41,224 nt of DNA, taken from the IMG/VR virus record IMGVR_UViG_3300002483_000024, positions 1 to 41,224 of that record, one strand, 5' to 3'. The DNA comes from a virus. Within the stretch, counting starts at the first letter, position 1. Every line of letters begins with the position of its first letter. Position numbers and translations under genes: made by a program. The notes below the pieces were generated by a model. It saw only the letters and a program-made list of their open reading frames with translations. It was not told where the DNA came from and ran no database searches. This document shows, in pieces, positions 30,201 to 37,868 of the stretch.

Positions 30201-31184
30201 ATCGAACTGTTTTAGATTATCAACTACTTTTACTGTATGTGTATATTTACTATAATCTTGAATAATTTCTTTATTATCATTAATTGTAACAAATGTATTA
30301 GATACATTCGGAGTTATTGTTGTAGCATTCGCCCCAATAAACTCCATAAAATATTTAGTATTATGGTCTAATTCATTATCTTTATCTAGGTTATCGTTAA
30401 AGAAATAAAACAACGGGCTAGCACAAACTAATTCATTTTGTAAATCCACTTTAATACCTGCTGAAACTGCTAATAATTTACAATCTCTTGGAAAGTCAAG
30501 TTTTAGTGGCCCTTTAAAAACCATAAATTTAGTATCTCTTTCTATTTCATTTCCTAACTTTGGTTCAAATTCAAAACCTACAACAGTGTTTTCTATATTA
30601 CCTAAGTAGTTAGTATTATTTTCTGTAATAGTATTAGTTATTTTAGCAAAATGATGTTTGGTATAATCATCAGAATGAACTAATACAAAATAATCATAGT
30701 TAGCATCAAGGGATAACTCTAAACCTGCTCCTGTATTAAAATCAAAGGATATTATTTTATATCCTTCTGTTGTTTCTAAATTAGGATATTCTGTATCTGC
30801 ACTATCTCCTGTTGCTAATTGTTGAACAAATGTTTCTGCACTGCCATTAGGCGGTTGTTCATAGACAAGAGTGTATAACCTTTCGCTTCCTGAATATGCT
30901 CCAAATGTTTTGAATCTAGGATTAGTAGCAGTATCATAATTAGTTTTGTTGAATGTAAGAGTTGGGGTTTGTCCCGATGTTGTAGCATTATTAGAAATAG
31001 TTACTGAATTACTTCCTAAGTTAGTAGCAGTAATATAGGTGTTGTCAGGAATACCTGTTCCTGTAACTCCCATACCAATATAATATGTTCCACTAACATT
31101 TGTTAAAATATTATTTCCGTTAGTTGTGACTAGTTTTTTAATTTCTTTAACTACTCCGCTTCCTTCGGCAAAAATACGACTCAT
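24267..31184 (-). CDS. giant tail hub/tip protein, 2305 aa
   Basis: The largest gene of the window, 2305 residues, starting at ATG 31184 after GGAGGTGGATTT. An N-terminal beta module (about 15-80) has the IGMGVTGTGIPDNTYITATN pattern often seen in virion surface proteins. The long middle (80-1950) is beta-rich, low in cysteine, with many Thr, Ser and Asn, and shows no clear enzyme motif. Residues about 1960-2220 (from FSEMKEQLGVVSIS to NMRLQLGRYSK) resemble the hub domains of phage tails (gp27/gpD-type, with a QELELHTTLNENITIEVGH stretch and RAGDSIELEIPRENIP), which close the tail tube end. So it probably combines hub and receptor or cell-wall contact parts. It is placed after tape measure and distal tail genes, as expected for the tail tip. 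Confidence 0.85.
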   Translation of the reverse strand: MSRIFAEGSGVVKEIKKLVTTNGNNILTNVSGTYYIGMGVTGTGIPDNTYITATNLGSNSVTISNNATTSGQTPTLTFNKTNYDTATNPRFKTFGAYSGSERLYTLVYEQPPNGSAETFVQQLATGDSADTEYPNLETTEGYKIISFDFNTGAGLELSLDANYDYFVLVHSDDYTKHHFAKITNTITENNTNYLGNIENTVVGFEFEPKLGNEIERDTKFMVFKGPLKLDFPRDCKLLAVSAGIKVDLQNELVCASPLFYFFNDNLDKDNELDHNTKYFMEFIGANATTITPNVSNTFVTINDNKEIIQDYSKYTHTVKVVDNLKQFDYPAYTELGNLPWSLPNEYNGGLSYPIITPTVFSDYNDCFPNARRDSDLDISSHAADYSVGGSALNFTGPKRYIHYDFSPTRANKAYNLFDLNVLDSADNRGSYFEGKMIDNKNMLDKKLKRLDKVRVRHRLHKGNFNDWFALKAKIKSSLGSNEYRFTTEYDLKDMLNDGDEVKIGNRILIVETRDDINNFGTTGKEQDITFRAVHRLETEGIFSSSSSYTLSEGDIIYRRAWNTTDRTLLTTFDIIENRNNNLYIKLISKDFAFLEATVTASDANKQLLTLSFGSTSQSSTESALDYMEGSYYIEVEKFTGSIEKIVKGKQDGQTVFTISGRSDIRKLLGPIINKNTLHSEDIIYSTSSPFERLGHVPKYSSVPVAVVCSFDSKVVSFGAAHNLAVGDHIYANHSEHGTISYIGEVALLGVDDGLGSISSVDTAVTLKTFSLAKSSTNPTAPDYGFVALTDYYVFNKALSSNTAIDSVASLAGASTKGLYFTNGRKILSDGSESTTLIGSSCSTNPKAVGYYMSDSDSILGDAKFQARLDDNASGTTTSTDKTYENFDTVNTLLDFTVLETISDDNRTVVTLAPYMPLTLGRVDINYANTKSTTFNATTLGTINSIVTNGNGFSTISVGTSSYNALSGTDPLKYHDEPIYADNDFIGRMVFANFRDDDSHCLIHLDANVPSSIIGKTVKTISATGNFGETTKQSHELNLLNGGHLHGGKTIGLLHPMHRVFETTATGENEVTLMNYLFNYKNASNGINQSSDDIESVTYIEKFGAPLYRIYNLEKGNYNRVGNPIGITDTGTNTKFPRSRYYTETLSKVPFYASSYKINFGKTIDATSGAINYDSHVTNVGKTDKGANNHILPESRGLTTVLGSRFFDTITRHKNASRTDVVFAGVPSNDGQYGNPFVSKGSLYQIDPKVNRMFLFANSDRQPYSATRHDSLMLAGKDIANYNFFGLQKPALTDISDAKESVMGSTNTLNLTDDDYVSSSIVSSSKTVSSLGRFSLMRLTEMVIDWAFNQIDPENIPSSNRTLPLFTYASYDWDLITGGSGYWTSSTNNQVQVSDYSGSTLTSDVDLTPLGLKEFDMIIDSNGRLIGLVSSVGGTDNKVITFKTPAKKTNQNAYFSGNLYRVKALQDNGVATHNCAIFRGRGDIDTAFVGGDIHMLKSIVVNDVDEYGKTGSAWILGHTHTLEAGAHDGLELNTMLPVGVKLSMLDEDQTGSAANTKIMAASGTAGADSASNDKHPFPLFSNIANMADNTLSGAYENETALYSGFLPLFLDTFSIEDGGGEFSPAEKGMVGQPISAISRYTIDGGRGDRDSGLFGIKTFLNYAHFENSQNAGNPTTGQHDSTDKNTASGVMLTFKPRLYFDETATVVDAAGSTSFYHYIIDIDANKTVNHFDDADSDDLATFSGSWKNRSSLTYINRMSLRHINDLTGCYLVSEKGKYLEDGAVVTNSLEVATPISLDEVSPTTIAYVVSHEVETTNTNLRHNIITDKALPNGFYRIMQPNHTCFYDFSPKDIVLNTLSSKYTKKTGENACYDNIKSYITTNEKAPRQVGDFKNTGGNEAALSMYVVADVDRQSSSSNHIVLREGNHFESVLDTKVYDMCVADGNNHFRTSVEYIDSGLDIGHTLKFSEMKEQLGVVSISEVFDLTLSREIDIDLDRALIGSTVIIGNEAEDLINDLLEDAGIVFENTTAEYPVILAPNYQGVDLFSAINYLLDKKEKTIFHDNDKFKIKAKEDSFFDTGILVSDTSDVELYDYERKEDLFNLKNEIVVYGARHKAVRSNFQSIKEDGKKTLEIYDDKLSSQEEVNTRADQELELHTTLNENITIEVGHKHLSQIRAGDSIELEIPRENIPRNKYKVIQNEHLLTGNMRLQLGRYSKALEDRFAELAIEARNIRSATREKRFDESSVGFVGNTKVKIKPIRFIIRERSSSGGAVLGFGTHLNTNTRPLGHEEGQGVTHAILLEEEY

Positions 31185-32440
31185 AAATCCACCTCCTCAA
31201 ATCTTAGATAAAGCAAAGTATCATCTAAATTAGGCATAAGATTATCTATTTCTGAAAATTTTCTAACCTTGCCTACTATTGCTAATTCGTGAAATTCACC
31301 CATAAACTGTTTGCAGGTTGTAGCGGCATCTTGACCCGAAGCAGTTCCTCCGCTATTTTTGTCATTTATTCCACTTACTGTTATATCATTCAATCCGTTA
31401 GAACCCATGTAAGTATCTGTCCTAGCAAAAGAGAATGTGCCACTTGCAGTATGCGTATCTTCTTTGATTAATGCCCCGTTAAGATATATTCCAATCTTTT
31501 TGGTTTTATTGTTAAAAGTAAAACCTACATGAAACATTTGGTCTATGTATGATGCGTGTTTGTATGTTGGTATGTATATGTCCGTTCCAGCACCAAAGCC
31601 AGCATCAACCCCTACACCATTCACCATTTCAATATCTCCGGCACTTGAAGAATGAACAATGCCGAAAGAAGTAAAGTGACCTGCCCCTTTAGTAGCGTTT
31701 GCATCAGTGTCAGAAGTTTTAACAAATAACTCATTTCCGACAACTATTGGATTAGTCGCTCCCACAGAAAAACCAACATCATTATTGAATGCGTTTATTG
31801 AAGTAGCCACTTTAGCAAACATAACTCTTCCCGCTTTATTGAAACCAGCAAACAAATCAGAACCGTTAGTGCTATTATATCTAAAAGAATGTCCTTGACT
31901 TGGCTTGATAACAATATCAGAAGTGGTGGTTTTAGTGGTAGTTCCTATTTTTACAGTAGTTTTAATCTTGTATTCTGCCGGATTATTTTGGGTATGTGAA
32001 GTTGAATTAAGTAAAGATATTGTGAAGTTATCGTTATTGAAAATCATCATTTCATGCGTCATTCTATTTGCTCTTGTAAGATATTTTTCATTTTGCATTT
32101 CTGTTTCATCATTAGCGGCAGAATCAGACAAATCATATGTTTCTTGTAGCAAACCAGCCATTATTTTTTTACTATCATTTCTAGTATTTCCTACACCTAA
32201 AGCAGTGTTAGAATGGTCAACTGCTGTCTGATGAGTGCTATTACCATTAATCTCATAAGGAGTAATTAATGCTTCAAAAGAAAAAGAACCTTCATGCGCC
32301 CATAAACCATAGGCTACATCATCAAATGTTGCTGCATTACCTGTATTTGGTATATTATCCGAATAATCCATTTTAACAAAAGCATTACACATTATTGGAA
32401 AAACCAATGAGCGTTGTTTTCCTGTTAAAACTTCATACAT
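31181..32440 (-). CDS. tail protein with LamG/concanavalin-like fold
   Basis: 419 residues; ATG at 32440, four-base overlap with the hub gene. Three segments fit a concanavalin/LamG jelly-roll: GSFSFEALITPYE (about 50-63), MFHVGFTFNNKTKKIGIYLNG with ALIKEDTHTASGTF (300-335), and FMGEFHELAIVGKVRKFSEI (about 385-405). In LamG domains these are the opening strand, the paired central strands with the LYVNG-type turn and the closing F-x-G-x-I-x-E-hydrophobic strand. The middle (about 90-290) is an insertion with many Thr and Asn. Such folds bind sugars or proteins on cell surfaces; here a tail-tip ring protein or adsorption factor is likely. It lies between the distal tail gene and the giant hub gene. 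Confidence 0.83.
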   Translation of the reverse strand: MYEVLTGKQRSLVFPIMCNAFVKMDYSDNIPNTGNAATFDDVAYGLWAHEGSFSFEALITPYEINGNSTHQTAVDHSNTALGVGNTRNDSKKIMAGLLQETYDLSDSAANDETEMQNEKYLTRANRMTHEMMIFNNDNFTISLLNSTSHTQNNPAEYKIKTTVKIGTTTKTTTSDIVIKPSQGHSFRYNSTNGSDLFAGFNKAGRVMFAKVATSINAFNNDVGFSVGATNPIVVGNELFVKTSDTDANATKGAGHFTSFGIVHSSSAGDIEMVNGVGVDAGFGAGTDIYIPTYKHASYIDQMFHVGFTFNNKTKKIGIYLNGALIKEDTHTASGTFSFARTDTYMGSNGLNDITVSGINDKNSGGTASGQDAATTCKQFMGEFHELAIVGKVRKFSEIDNLMPNLDDTLLYLRFEEVDL

Positions 32441-32444
32441 TTTA

Positions 32445-33104
32445 TCACGGCCCGACTATTGCTACTTCAAATTGCATTGAAAAACTAATATCAATTGCTT
32501 CTGCTTCCATATTAAAACTAAAACTGCGAATAAAACCTGCTACTCCCGAAGCCGTTGAAGAATCTGGAAAATCAGAACCTTTGAATGATACTCCTAAATT
32601 GTCTCCAAATCCTTCTTCTCCTCTTGATGCGAAATTAAAAGGAATTAATTCTCCCCTTGAACCAATACCACTAGCACTATCTCTATCCGCATAATTACTA
32701 TCAACATTTGAAGGATAAAGAATAACTAATTCATTTATTGCTTGGTTAGTCTGTAACCCTGTTGAATCAACACTTGATGCAATCATTTGTGCAACTTCGT
32801 GAGCAGTATAAGTTAAAGCCGTTTCATCATCTTCTGCGGAAGTATCGGTAGCAGTTTTTGTTTTCTTAATCACTGTTTCAGAAATAAAACCGCTTAAATC
32901 TATTTGCTTAGTAGCCATACCTAAATCTAAAGCGGCAGTTACAGATTCACCCGTTACAACACCGGAGAACGGAATAGGAAAAGAAGGAATGGTTTTACTT
33001 ACAGAAACTCCAACCGTTGTAACATTCAACGGAATAGTATTAACTGTTAAATCATTAGTTTCCTGTTCAGCATACTGCCCAAATTTCAAATATACATATG
33101 TCAT
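32445..33104 (-). CDS. distal-tail-type virion protein, 219 aa
   Basis: 219 residues. ATG at 33104 is preceded by GGGTGATTAA, a typical ribosome-binding site of this genome. The protein is strand-rich at both ends (TYVYLKFGQYAEQETNDL, and FIRSFSFNMEAEAIDISFSMQFEVAIVGP at the C-terminus), with a helix near residue 105 (AHEVAQMIASSV). Its place just after the tape measure matches the distal tail protein of siphoviruses, which makes the ring between tail tube and tip. Sequence alone does not prove this; a second tail-tube-like protein is the other option. Confidence 0.8.
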   Translation of the reverse strand: MTYVYLKFGQYAEQETNDLTVNTIPLNVTTVGVSVSKTIPSFPIPFSGVVTGESVTAALDLGMATKQIDLSGFISETVIKKTKTATDTSAEDDETALTYTAHEVAQMIASSVDSTGLQTNQAINELVILYPSNVDSNYADRDSASGIGSRGELIPFNFASRGEEGFGDNLGVSFKGSDFPDSSTASGVAGFIRSFSFNMEAEAIDISFSMQFEVAIVGP

Positions 33105-33108
33105 TTAA

Positions 33109-35436
33109 TCACCCTAATGTTCTCGAAGATACTGTTCTGTTCATTTTATTGTTTACCATATTGCCTATCTTTTCTGCAATTCTTCTTAATTCTGCATCAG
33201 AAGTATCTTTTGCATTAATAGTAATATGATTATTAATTACTGTTGAACCGCCTGTCATTGACCTGCTTTGTGAATTAGAATAAACTCTTGAACCTGCTGG
33301 TAATCTTACTCTTTCTGGCCCGTTTTCTCCAACTAATGTTGTATTACCGTCAGTTAAACCTCCCGTTGCCAATTTATCTGCACCGAACCAATCTAATACA
33401 TCGTTGATAGAACCTTTTATTGATTTCCAAATGCCTGTAATCCAACCCCATAAACTCTCAAATAATCCAAGAATGAAATCAACCGGCTTTCTTACCATTT
33501 CAAATTCTTTGTAAAGTTTTATGAATATAGCAGTAATGAATGCAGCAAGCAATACAAATATCATAATAGGCAAAGCATATATTCCTATCAATAATAATAC
33601 TTGAGATAACATATACTTTATAAAGTATAAAGCAAGTAATGTTAATCCTAATTTAAGAAGTGCTGGTAGTGCTACTTTCCACCCTCCGTCAAAGAACCAA
33701 AATATTCCGTCTATAAGAGAATAAAATAAACCAACCGCAACTGAGAAAAGACCCGTTGCGAATATACTTATTAAATTCCATCCTATGTCCATCAAAGAAG
33801 ACATTATTGTTCCTAAATAATCAAACATGGCCGTAAAATCACCCGACAAAAATGAACCCACGATTCCAAATACTGCCCCTGCTATAACTAAAACACTACC
33901 TATTATTTCTTTAATATCGTCAAATACTCCGAAACTAGCCATTATATTCATAATATCATATGCAACTTTAGCAATTGCTAATACTGCAATCATTCCTAAT
34001 ATACCGTATATTAAAAACTTGAATGCTATATTTAGTATCGGTGTCATAAATGCTACAAATCGTAGTGCGGTTTTTTGGACTTTAATGCTGAATTTTTGAT
34101 AGCCAACAGATATTTTTAATTTTTTATCAATTCCTTTTATTAATTTAGAAGTTCTTTTTCTTACTTTATCTAATACTGATGATTGTTTCAAAGGCGACTT
34201 TACTTGTTTTCTTAGTTTTCTATCAGCCCTAGCCGCTTTACTAAACGGATTCTTTAAATTTTTAATTTTATCTAATCCTTTACTCATACCTTTGGAAAAC
34301 ACATCACTTGCTTTCTTCATATCATCCATCAACATTTTAGGATTAACTATTCTTTTTGATGCAACCTTTTCTATTTTACCTAATTTTATTCTTGCATCCA
34401 TCATTTTTTGCAATAAACTAGAATTATACCTTAATTCTTTTTGTTCTTTTCCTAAGTCTTCTAATATGTCTTTTCTTCCCGATGCAGTTTTGAATCGTTC
34501 TGTAAATTTAACAGCATCTTGTTGGGCTTTCTTAAATTTATCAAACTCGGTTTGGTTTGCTTCCACATTTTCAGTAATTTGTGCAAAAGATTCGGCATAT
34601 GCTTCCGCTTCTGTCTTTCCTTGTATTATTGCTTGACTGAAAGAAGTAGTGGATTCTAAAGCCTGTTTTTGACCATCAGTTAATCCCTGTAATGATTTTA
34701 TTTCCTTCTCTCTTGCTTCTGTAATTTGTTTTATTTCTTTAGGTGTTCCTAATTTATTTAATGTTTCTTGAGCCTTTTTTTGTTTATTAGTTAATTTTTC
34801 TGCTTTTGCTTTTAATGCATTTAGTTGCAAACTTAAATCGGTTTGTTTCTTCAATTCTTTTTGAGATAATTTTCTTTGACCTATTCCTCCATCCACTATA
34901 TCATAGGTTTTTTGCATATGTTTTTGCATTTCTTCTTCTGCTTTCGCTAATTTTTTATTTACTGTATTTAGATGTATTTTACTACTTCTAGAATCTTTTA
35001 ATGCTTTTTCAGATGCTTTTATGTTTTTCTGACTTCTATCGTGTAATTTGTTTAAGTCATCTTCCATTTTTTTCTGACCCTTTAGAGTATCAGCAAGGTC
35101 ATCATATTCCTTTCTAATTTTAACAATGCCTTGAACACTTTTTGCTAGTGCCTTTTCATTTTCAGTTTGAGCCTTAATAGCATCATCTGTTCTTTCGCTA
35201 AAACCACCAATAACTTCTAATGTTCCACGCAAATAGTTTTGAAACTTCCAAAGACCTGTTCCGGAAGTTAAACGGCTAAATGTAGTCCAACGCTTACTAG
35301 CCTTTCCGGTATTACCAGCCCATCTAACAAGCGCACTGCTACTTAATTTGAATCTTTTAGCATTTTCAGAAAGAGAAGAAGACAAATCAGTAATTGACTG
35401 AGAAACTGCATTAATGCTTTGTTCAGCCTCGGACAT
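33109..35436 (-). CDS. tail tape measure protein
   Basis: 775 residues. It sets the tail length and is ejected with the DNA. The first 440 residues are mainly coiled coil, rich in Lys, Glu and Gln (for example QKKMEDDLNKLHDRSQKN, KQTDLSLQLNALKAKAEKLT). Residues about 455-640 hold several hydrophobic helices (FKFLIYGILGMIAVLAIAKV, GSVLVIAGAVFGIVGSFL, LLTLALYFI...), as in tape measures that insert into membranes. The C-terminus has the typical LATGGLTDGNTTLVGENGPE stretch with RVRLPAGSRVYSNS (about 688-720). ATG at 35436 follows AAAGGTGAGATA. The size predicts a tail of about 115 nm at the common ratio of about 0.15 nm per residue. It follows the two tail chaperone ORFs, as usual. Confidence 0.94.
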   Translation of the reverse strand: MSEAEQSINAVSQSITDLSSSLSENAKRFKLSSSALVRWAGNTGKASKRWTTFSRLTSGTGLWKFQNYLRGTLEVIGGFSERTDDAIKAQTENEKALAKSVQGIVKIRKEYDDLADTLKGQKKMEDDLNKLHDRSQKNIKASEKALKDSRSSKIHLNTVNKKLAKAEEEMQKHMQKTYDIVDGGIGQRKLSQKELKKQTDLSLQLNALKAKAEKLTNKQKKAQETLNKLGTPKEIKQITEAREKEIKSLQGLTDGQKQALESTTSFSQAIIQGKTEAEAYAESFAQITENVEANQTEFDKFKKAQQDAVKFTERFKTASGRKDILEDLGKEQKELRYNSSLLQKMMDARIKLGKIEKVASKRIVNPKMLMDDMKKASDVFSKGMSKGLDKIKNLKNPFSKAARADRKLRKQVKSPLKQSSVLDKVRKRTSKLIKGIDKKLKISVGYQKFSIKVQKTALRFVAFMTPILNIAFKFLIYGILGMIAVLAIAKVAYDIMNIMASFGVFDDIKEIIGSVLVIAGAVFGIVGSFLSGDFTAMFDYLGTIMSSLMDIGWNLISIFATGLFSVAVGLFYSLIDGIFWFFDGGWKVALPALLKLGLTLLALYFIKYMLSQVLLLIGIYALPIMIFVLLAAFITAIFIKLYKEFEMVRKPVDFILGLFESLWGWITGIWKSIKGSINDVLDWFGADKLATGGLTDGNTTLVGENGPERVRLPAGSRVYSNSQSRSMTGGSTVINNHITINAKDTSDAELRRIAEKIGNMVNNKMNRTVSSRTLG

Positions 35437-35666
35437 TATCTCACCTTTGCCTTTTTCTGTGCTTTATCTATTTCTTCTGCCTTAAATTCCTCAACAACTG
35501 AATGAACCTGTAATAAATCTTTAACAAGACTAACAGGCATTTTATACACTTCTAAGGGACTTATGCCTAAAGCCTTAGAAAGCATATATACGGTGACTAA
35601 AGATGCCGTTTTAGGGTCAGTTTCCTTTCCCTTAAACGCACCCTTAATCATCCTTTTTTTCTTCAT
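35436..35666 (-). CDS. tail assembly chaperone, second (downstream) ORF
   Basis: 76 residues. This ORF directly precedes the tape-measure gene and overlaps the end of the upstream ORF by 23 bases in another frame, the arrangement of phage tail chaperone pairs (lambda G and G-T). The sequence is helical and basic with VTVYMLSKALGISPLEVYKM, a segment like the second half of such chaperones. The possible start ATG at 35666 has GGAGG ending right against it, too close for normal use, while an A7 run lies 6 bases after it. It may therefore be made as a frameshift extension of 35644-36009 rather than alone. It would help the tape measure fold with the tail tube. Confidence 0.85.
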   Translation of the reverse strand: MKKKRMIKGAFKGKETDPKTASLVTVYMLSKALGISPLEVYKMPVSLVKDLLQVHSVVEEFKAEEIDKAQKKAKVR

Positions 35667-36009
35667 CCTCCTGCATTAGACTCATAGGGTTAGGAAGAAT
35701 TTCTTTTAATTGGCTGCCAACATAAGGGCTAAGACGCAACATATCAATTGTTGATAATGAAGGTTCTGTCTTTTCAATGAAATTTTCGACCATATAACGA
35801 TACATACCATTTATATCAAGGTCGAAAGATTGAGTGCGAGAATCAATTTTCATGACGGAATTCAAGGCTTTTTCGGCTTCAAGCCAAGTAGGTTCTTTAA
35901 CCCATACCTTGAGATATTCGTCTAGTTCTGCTGACACTTTAACATAATGTAGTGTCGATTCGTTCAATGCAAAAAGCACATTTTTATTACTTATAATTTT
36001 CTTTTCCAT
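35644..36009 (-). CDS. tail assembly chaperone, first (upstream) ORF
   Basis: 121 residues. The ATG at 36009 follows AAGGTGGATAAT; a TTG at 36033 in the same frame is less likely. The protein is mixed strand and helix, starts MEKKIISNKNVLFALNES, contains KVWVKEPTWLEAEKALNSV (common in tail chaperones is a phrase with P-T-W-x-E) and ends in an acidic tail (MQEDEEKKDD) where the downstream ORF begins. Placement after the tail tube and before the tape measure matches the chaperone pair found in long-tailed phages. It probably binds the tape measure during tail assembly and is absent from the virion. Confidence 0.85.
   Translation of the reverse strand: MEKKIISNKNVLFALNESTLHYVKVSAELDEYLKVWVKEPTWLEAEKALNSVMKIDSRTQSFDLDINGMYRYMVENFIEKTEPSLSTIDMLRLSPYVGSQLKEILPNPMSLMQEDEEKKDD
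35654..35660 (-). promoter_or_regulatory. possible programmed frameshift site (A7 run) in tail chaperone overlap
   Basis: On the minus strand the sequence GAAGAAAAAAAGGATG has seven A residues within the 23-base overlap of the two chaperone ORFs. In the first frame the codons are GAA AAA AAG GAT GAT TAA. To reach the second frame a +1 or -2 shift is required, not the -1 shift known in lambda; -2 shifting is known in phage Mu. Proposed from context only. Confidence 0.4.
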
Positions 36010-36058
36010 ATTATCCACCTTCAAAACCAACAAACAAACAAACGGTGTTGGTGGAATA

Positions 36059-36193
36059 TTATTCTGCTAATTTAGACTTCTTAGGTTCTTCTTTTTTTAC
36101 CTCAGTAGTTTCTTTTTTAGCAGGTTTCTTTTTCTTAGAGGCTTCTTCTAGTCTTTTTTGAACTAAAATTCTTTTTTCTGCTTTTGATACCAT
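36059..36193 (-). CDS. small lysine-rich protein, 44 aa
   Basis: 44 residues, 18 of them lysine by count by eye (MVSKAEKRILVQKRLEEASK, then KKKKPAKKE...). ATG at 36193 has a perfect GGGGTGATTAA before it, and the tail-tube stop lies inside that site, so it is surely translated. The protein is disordered or a short charged helix. It sits between tail tube and tail chaperone, so it may neutralise DNA or help tail assembly; no family is recognised. Confidence 0.72.
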   Translation of the reverse strand: MVSKAEKRILVQKRLEEASKKKKPAKKETTEVKKEEPKKSKLAE

Positions 36194-36197
36194 TTAA

Positions 36198-37838
36198 TCA
36201 CCCCTGTAATACCCAATGGGTTTTAACTGTGCATGAACTTAATGTTCTTGGCATTACTGTTCCTTCAACAGTAATTGGCCCTTTATCTTCAGGAATAGTA
36301 AAGTTAGCGGAATTCAAATAATAATCTTGTAATTTAATTAGTATTTGTTCGCCATTAGCCTTATCAAATTGCAAAGTAAGTAAAGTGGAAGCAGTGTCAC
36401 CAACTTCACTTTGATTAAGAAGTTCCTCAAACAATTTATCATCAGTTACCATAGCGGTAAACGAAACTTCATAGTTTCTTTGTGCCGGAATACCATCTTT
36501 AATAGATTTATTTCCAATACCGATGAATCTTTTATCTTGTAGGTTGTTATTAATAGTAAAAGTCATGTTTGTGACTTTCAAAAAGGATTGCCCAAATATG
36601 CTAAATATTCCGCTTGAGAAGAAGAACGGCTCTAAGAATTGCTCATCGGAATCAGTGCTGCTAGTATCGTTAGCCTGTTCAAAGTTAAACAATTGACGAT
36701 TATCAGATATTCCGCCTCTTGCTTCATAAGATTCTTGCTGACCTAGTTTATGAACTGCTCTTGTATTCAAATCCATAGTCATTTTAACTTCTTCATTTTC
36801 ATTAGCGGTCATAGTAAATGTATTTACTCTATTTCCTCTAGCGATACGAACAAAAGTAGTATCTTCTGAATCTGCCGCAGTATTTGTAGTTAAAGTAGTT
36901 GATTTAGCCAAAGTCTGTTCAAGAGCAAAAGAGGGTAAAATTTCTCCATCTGATTCTTTGAATGTATAAGTAATCAAATGGTCAGTTCCAGAACCGGTTG
37001 TTCCATCGGTTATTGCCCTTTGTAAAAGTTCCATGTTTGAAGTTGAGTCTAAAGCGTATAAAAGAGGCGGTGTTAATGTAGTTCCTCCACGAATAGATTT
37101 ATAGAAAATTGGCCCTTGTTCCAAAAATTCTGAATTACTTATATCATGGTCGTTTGCCGCATCTCCTCCTCCGGCATCAATATATACATATCTTCTATCA
37201 TCCTTTGAACTATTTGACCCATGAGCAGTAATAAGGCCACCTGTCGGTTGATTTTCTAAAGTAGCATTAACATTAGTGCAACGGCCTAAAGCATAATAAA
37301 GCCAAGCACCATGATTAGCCATAAGTGCTATATTTCCACCACTTGCAGTTTCGATACCCTTGTATTGATGAGTAAAGTTTCTTGAACCGCCAAGTGAAAG
37401 ATTCAATTGTTTCATTTCAACCTCAAGATTAGGGAATGTCGCAGTTTCAACCAAACCTAGCCAATTATCAGCATTTAGTCTTTTTACAGAACCGTTTTTT
37501 GCCCCAACACAAGGCGCACCATATCCTTTAATGTGCATAAAATCGCCATTTACTAAAGTTACCGCATGAGCCGGTGTGATTGTAAATTGTTGGTGGTCGT
37601 TACTAGTAATAGTATGAATAGAAGCGGGAACAGTAGTTGATACATCAGCATCGTATAATTCAAGTGTGCAACCTACATATAAATCAGAGACAAGTAAATA
37701 TAAGGCTTCATAATCGGGGTGAATGCGTAAAGTAGTAGCATCACTGCCGTCATCATGGTCTATCTGAAATGATAAATCCACTTCTGGTATTAATGTTAAA
37801 CTTGCTTGACTTCCTAAAAATATATCTTCTGCTGACAT
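36198..37838 (-). CDS. major tail tube protein
   Basis: 546 residues; ATG at 37838 follows AAAGGAGAGATTAATT. The protein is beta-rich throughout, and its C-terminal 160 residues look like a tube domain: KVTNMTFTINNNLQDKRFIG, then IPAQRNYEVSFTAMVTDD, LLTLQFDKANGEQILIKLQD and ITVEGTVMPRTL, an order seen in siphovirus tube proteins (a strand pair, a helix, then two strands with the phrase N-Y-E-V-S-F-T). At 546 residues it is about twice the usual length, so extra Ig-like domains probably decorate the outside of the tube; the N-terminal part (about 15-110, FQIDHDDGSDATTLRIH to HIKGYG) may be such a domain. Order of genes (terminator, tube, chaperones, tape measure) supports the call. Confidence 0.85.
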   Translation of the reverse strand: MSAEDIFLGSQASLTLIPEVDLSFQIDHDDGSDATTLRIHPDYEALYLLVSDLYVGCTLELYDADVSTTVPASIHTITSNDHQQFTITPAHAVTLVNGDFMHIKGYGAPCVGAKNGSVKRLNADNWLGLVETATFPNLEVEMKQLNLSLGGSRNFTHQYKGIETASGGNIALMANHGAWLYYALGRCTNVNATLENQPTGGLITAHGSNSSKDDRRYVYIDAGGGDAANDHDISNSEFLEQGPIFYKSIRGGTTLTPPLLYALDSTSNMELLQRAITDGTTGSGTDHLITYTFKESDGEILPSFALEQTLAKSTTLTTNTAADSEDTTFVRIARGNRVNTFTMTANENEEVKMTMDLNTRAVHKLGQQESYEARGGISDNRQLFNFEQANDTSSTDSDEQFLEPFFFSSGIFSIFGQSFLKVTNMTFTINNNLQDKRFIGIGNKSIKDGIPAQRNYEVSFTAMVTDDKLFEELLNQSEVGDTASTLLTLQFDKANGEQILIKLQDYYLNSANFTIPEDKGPITVEGTVMPRTLSSCTVKTHWVLQG

Positions 37839-37868
37839 AATTAATCTCTCCTTTCCTTTACAAACTTA

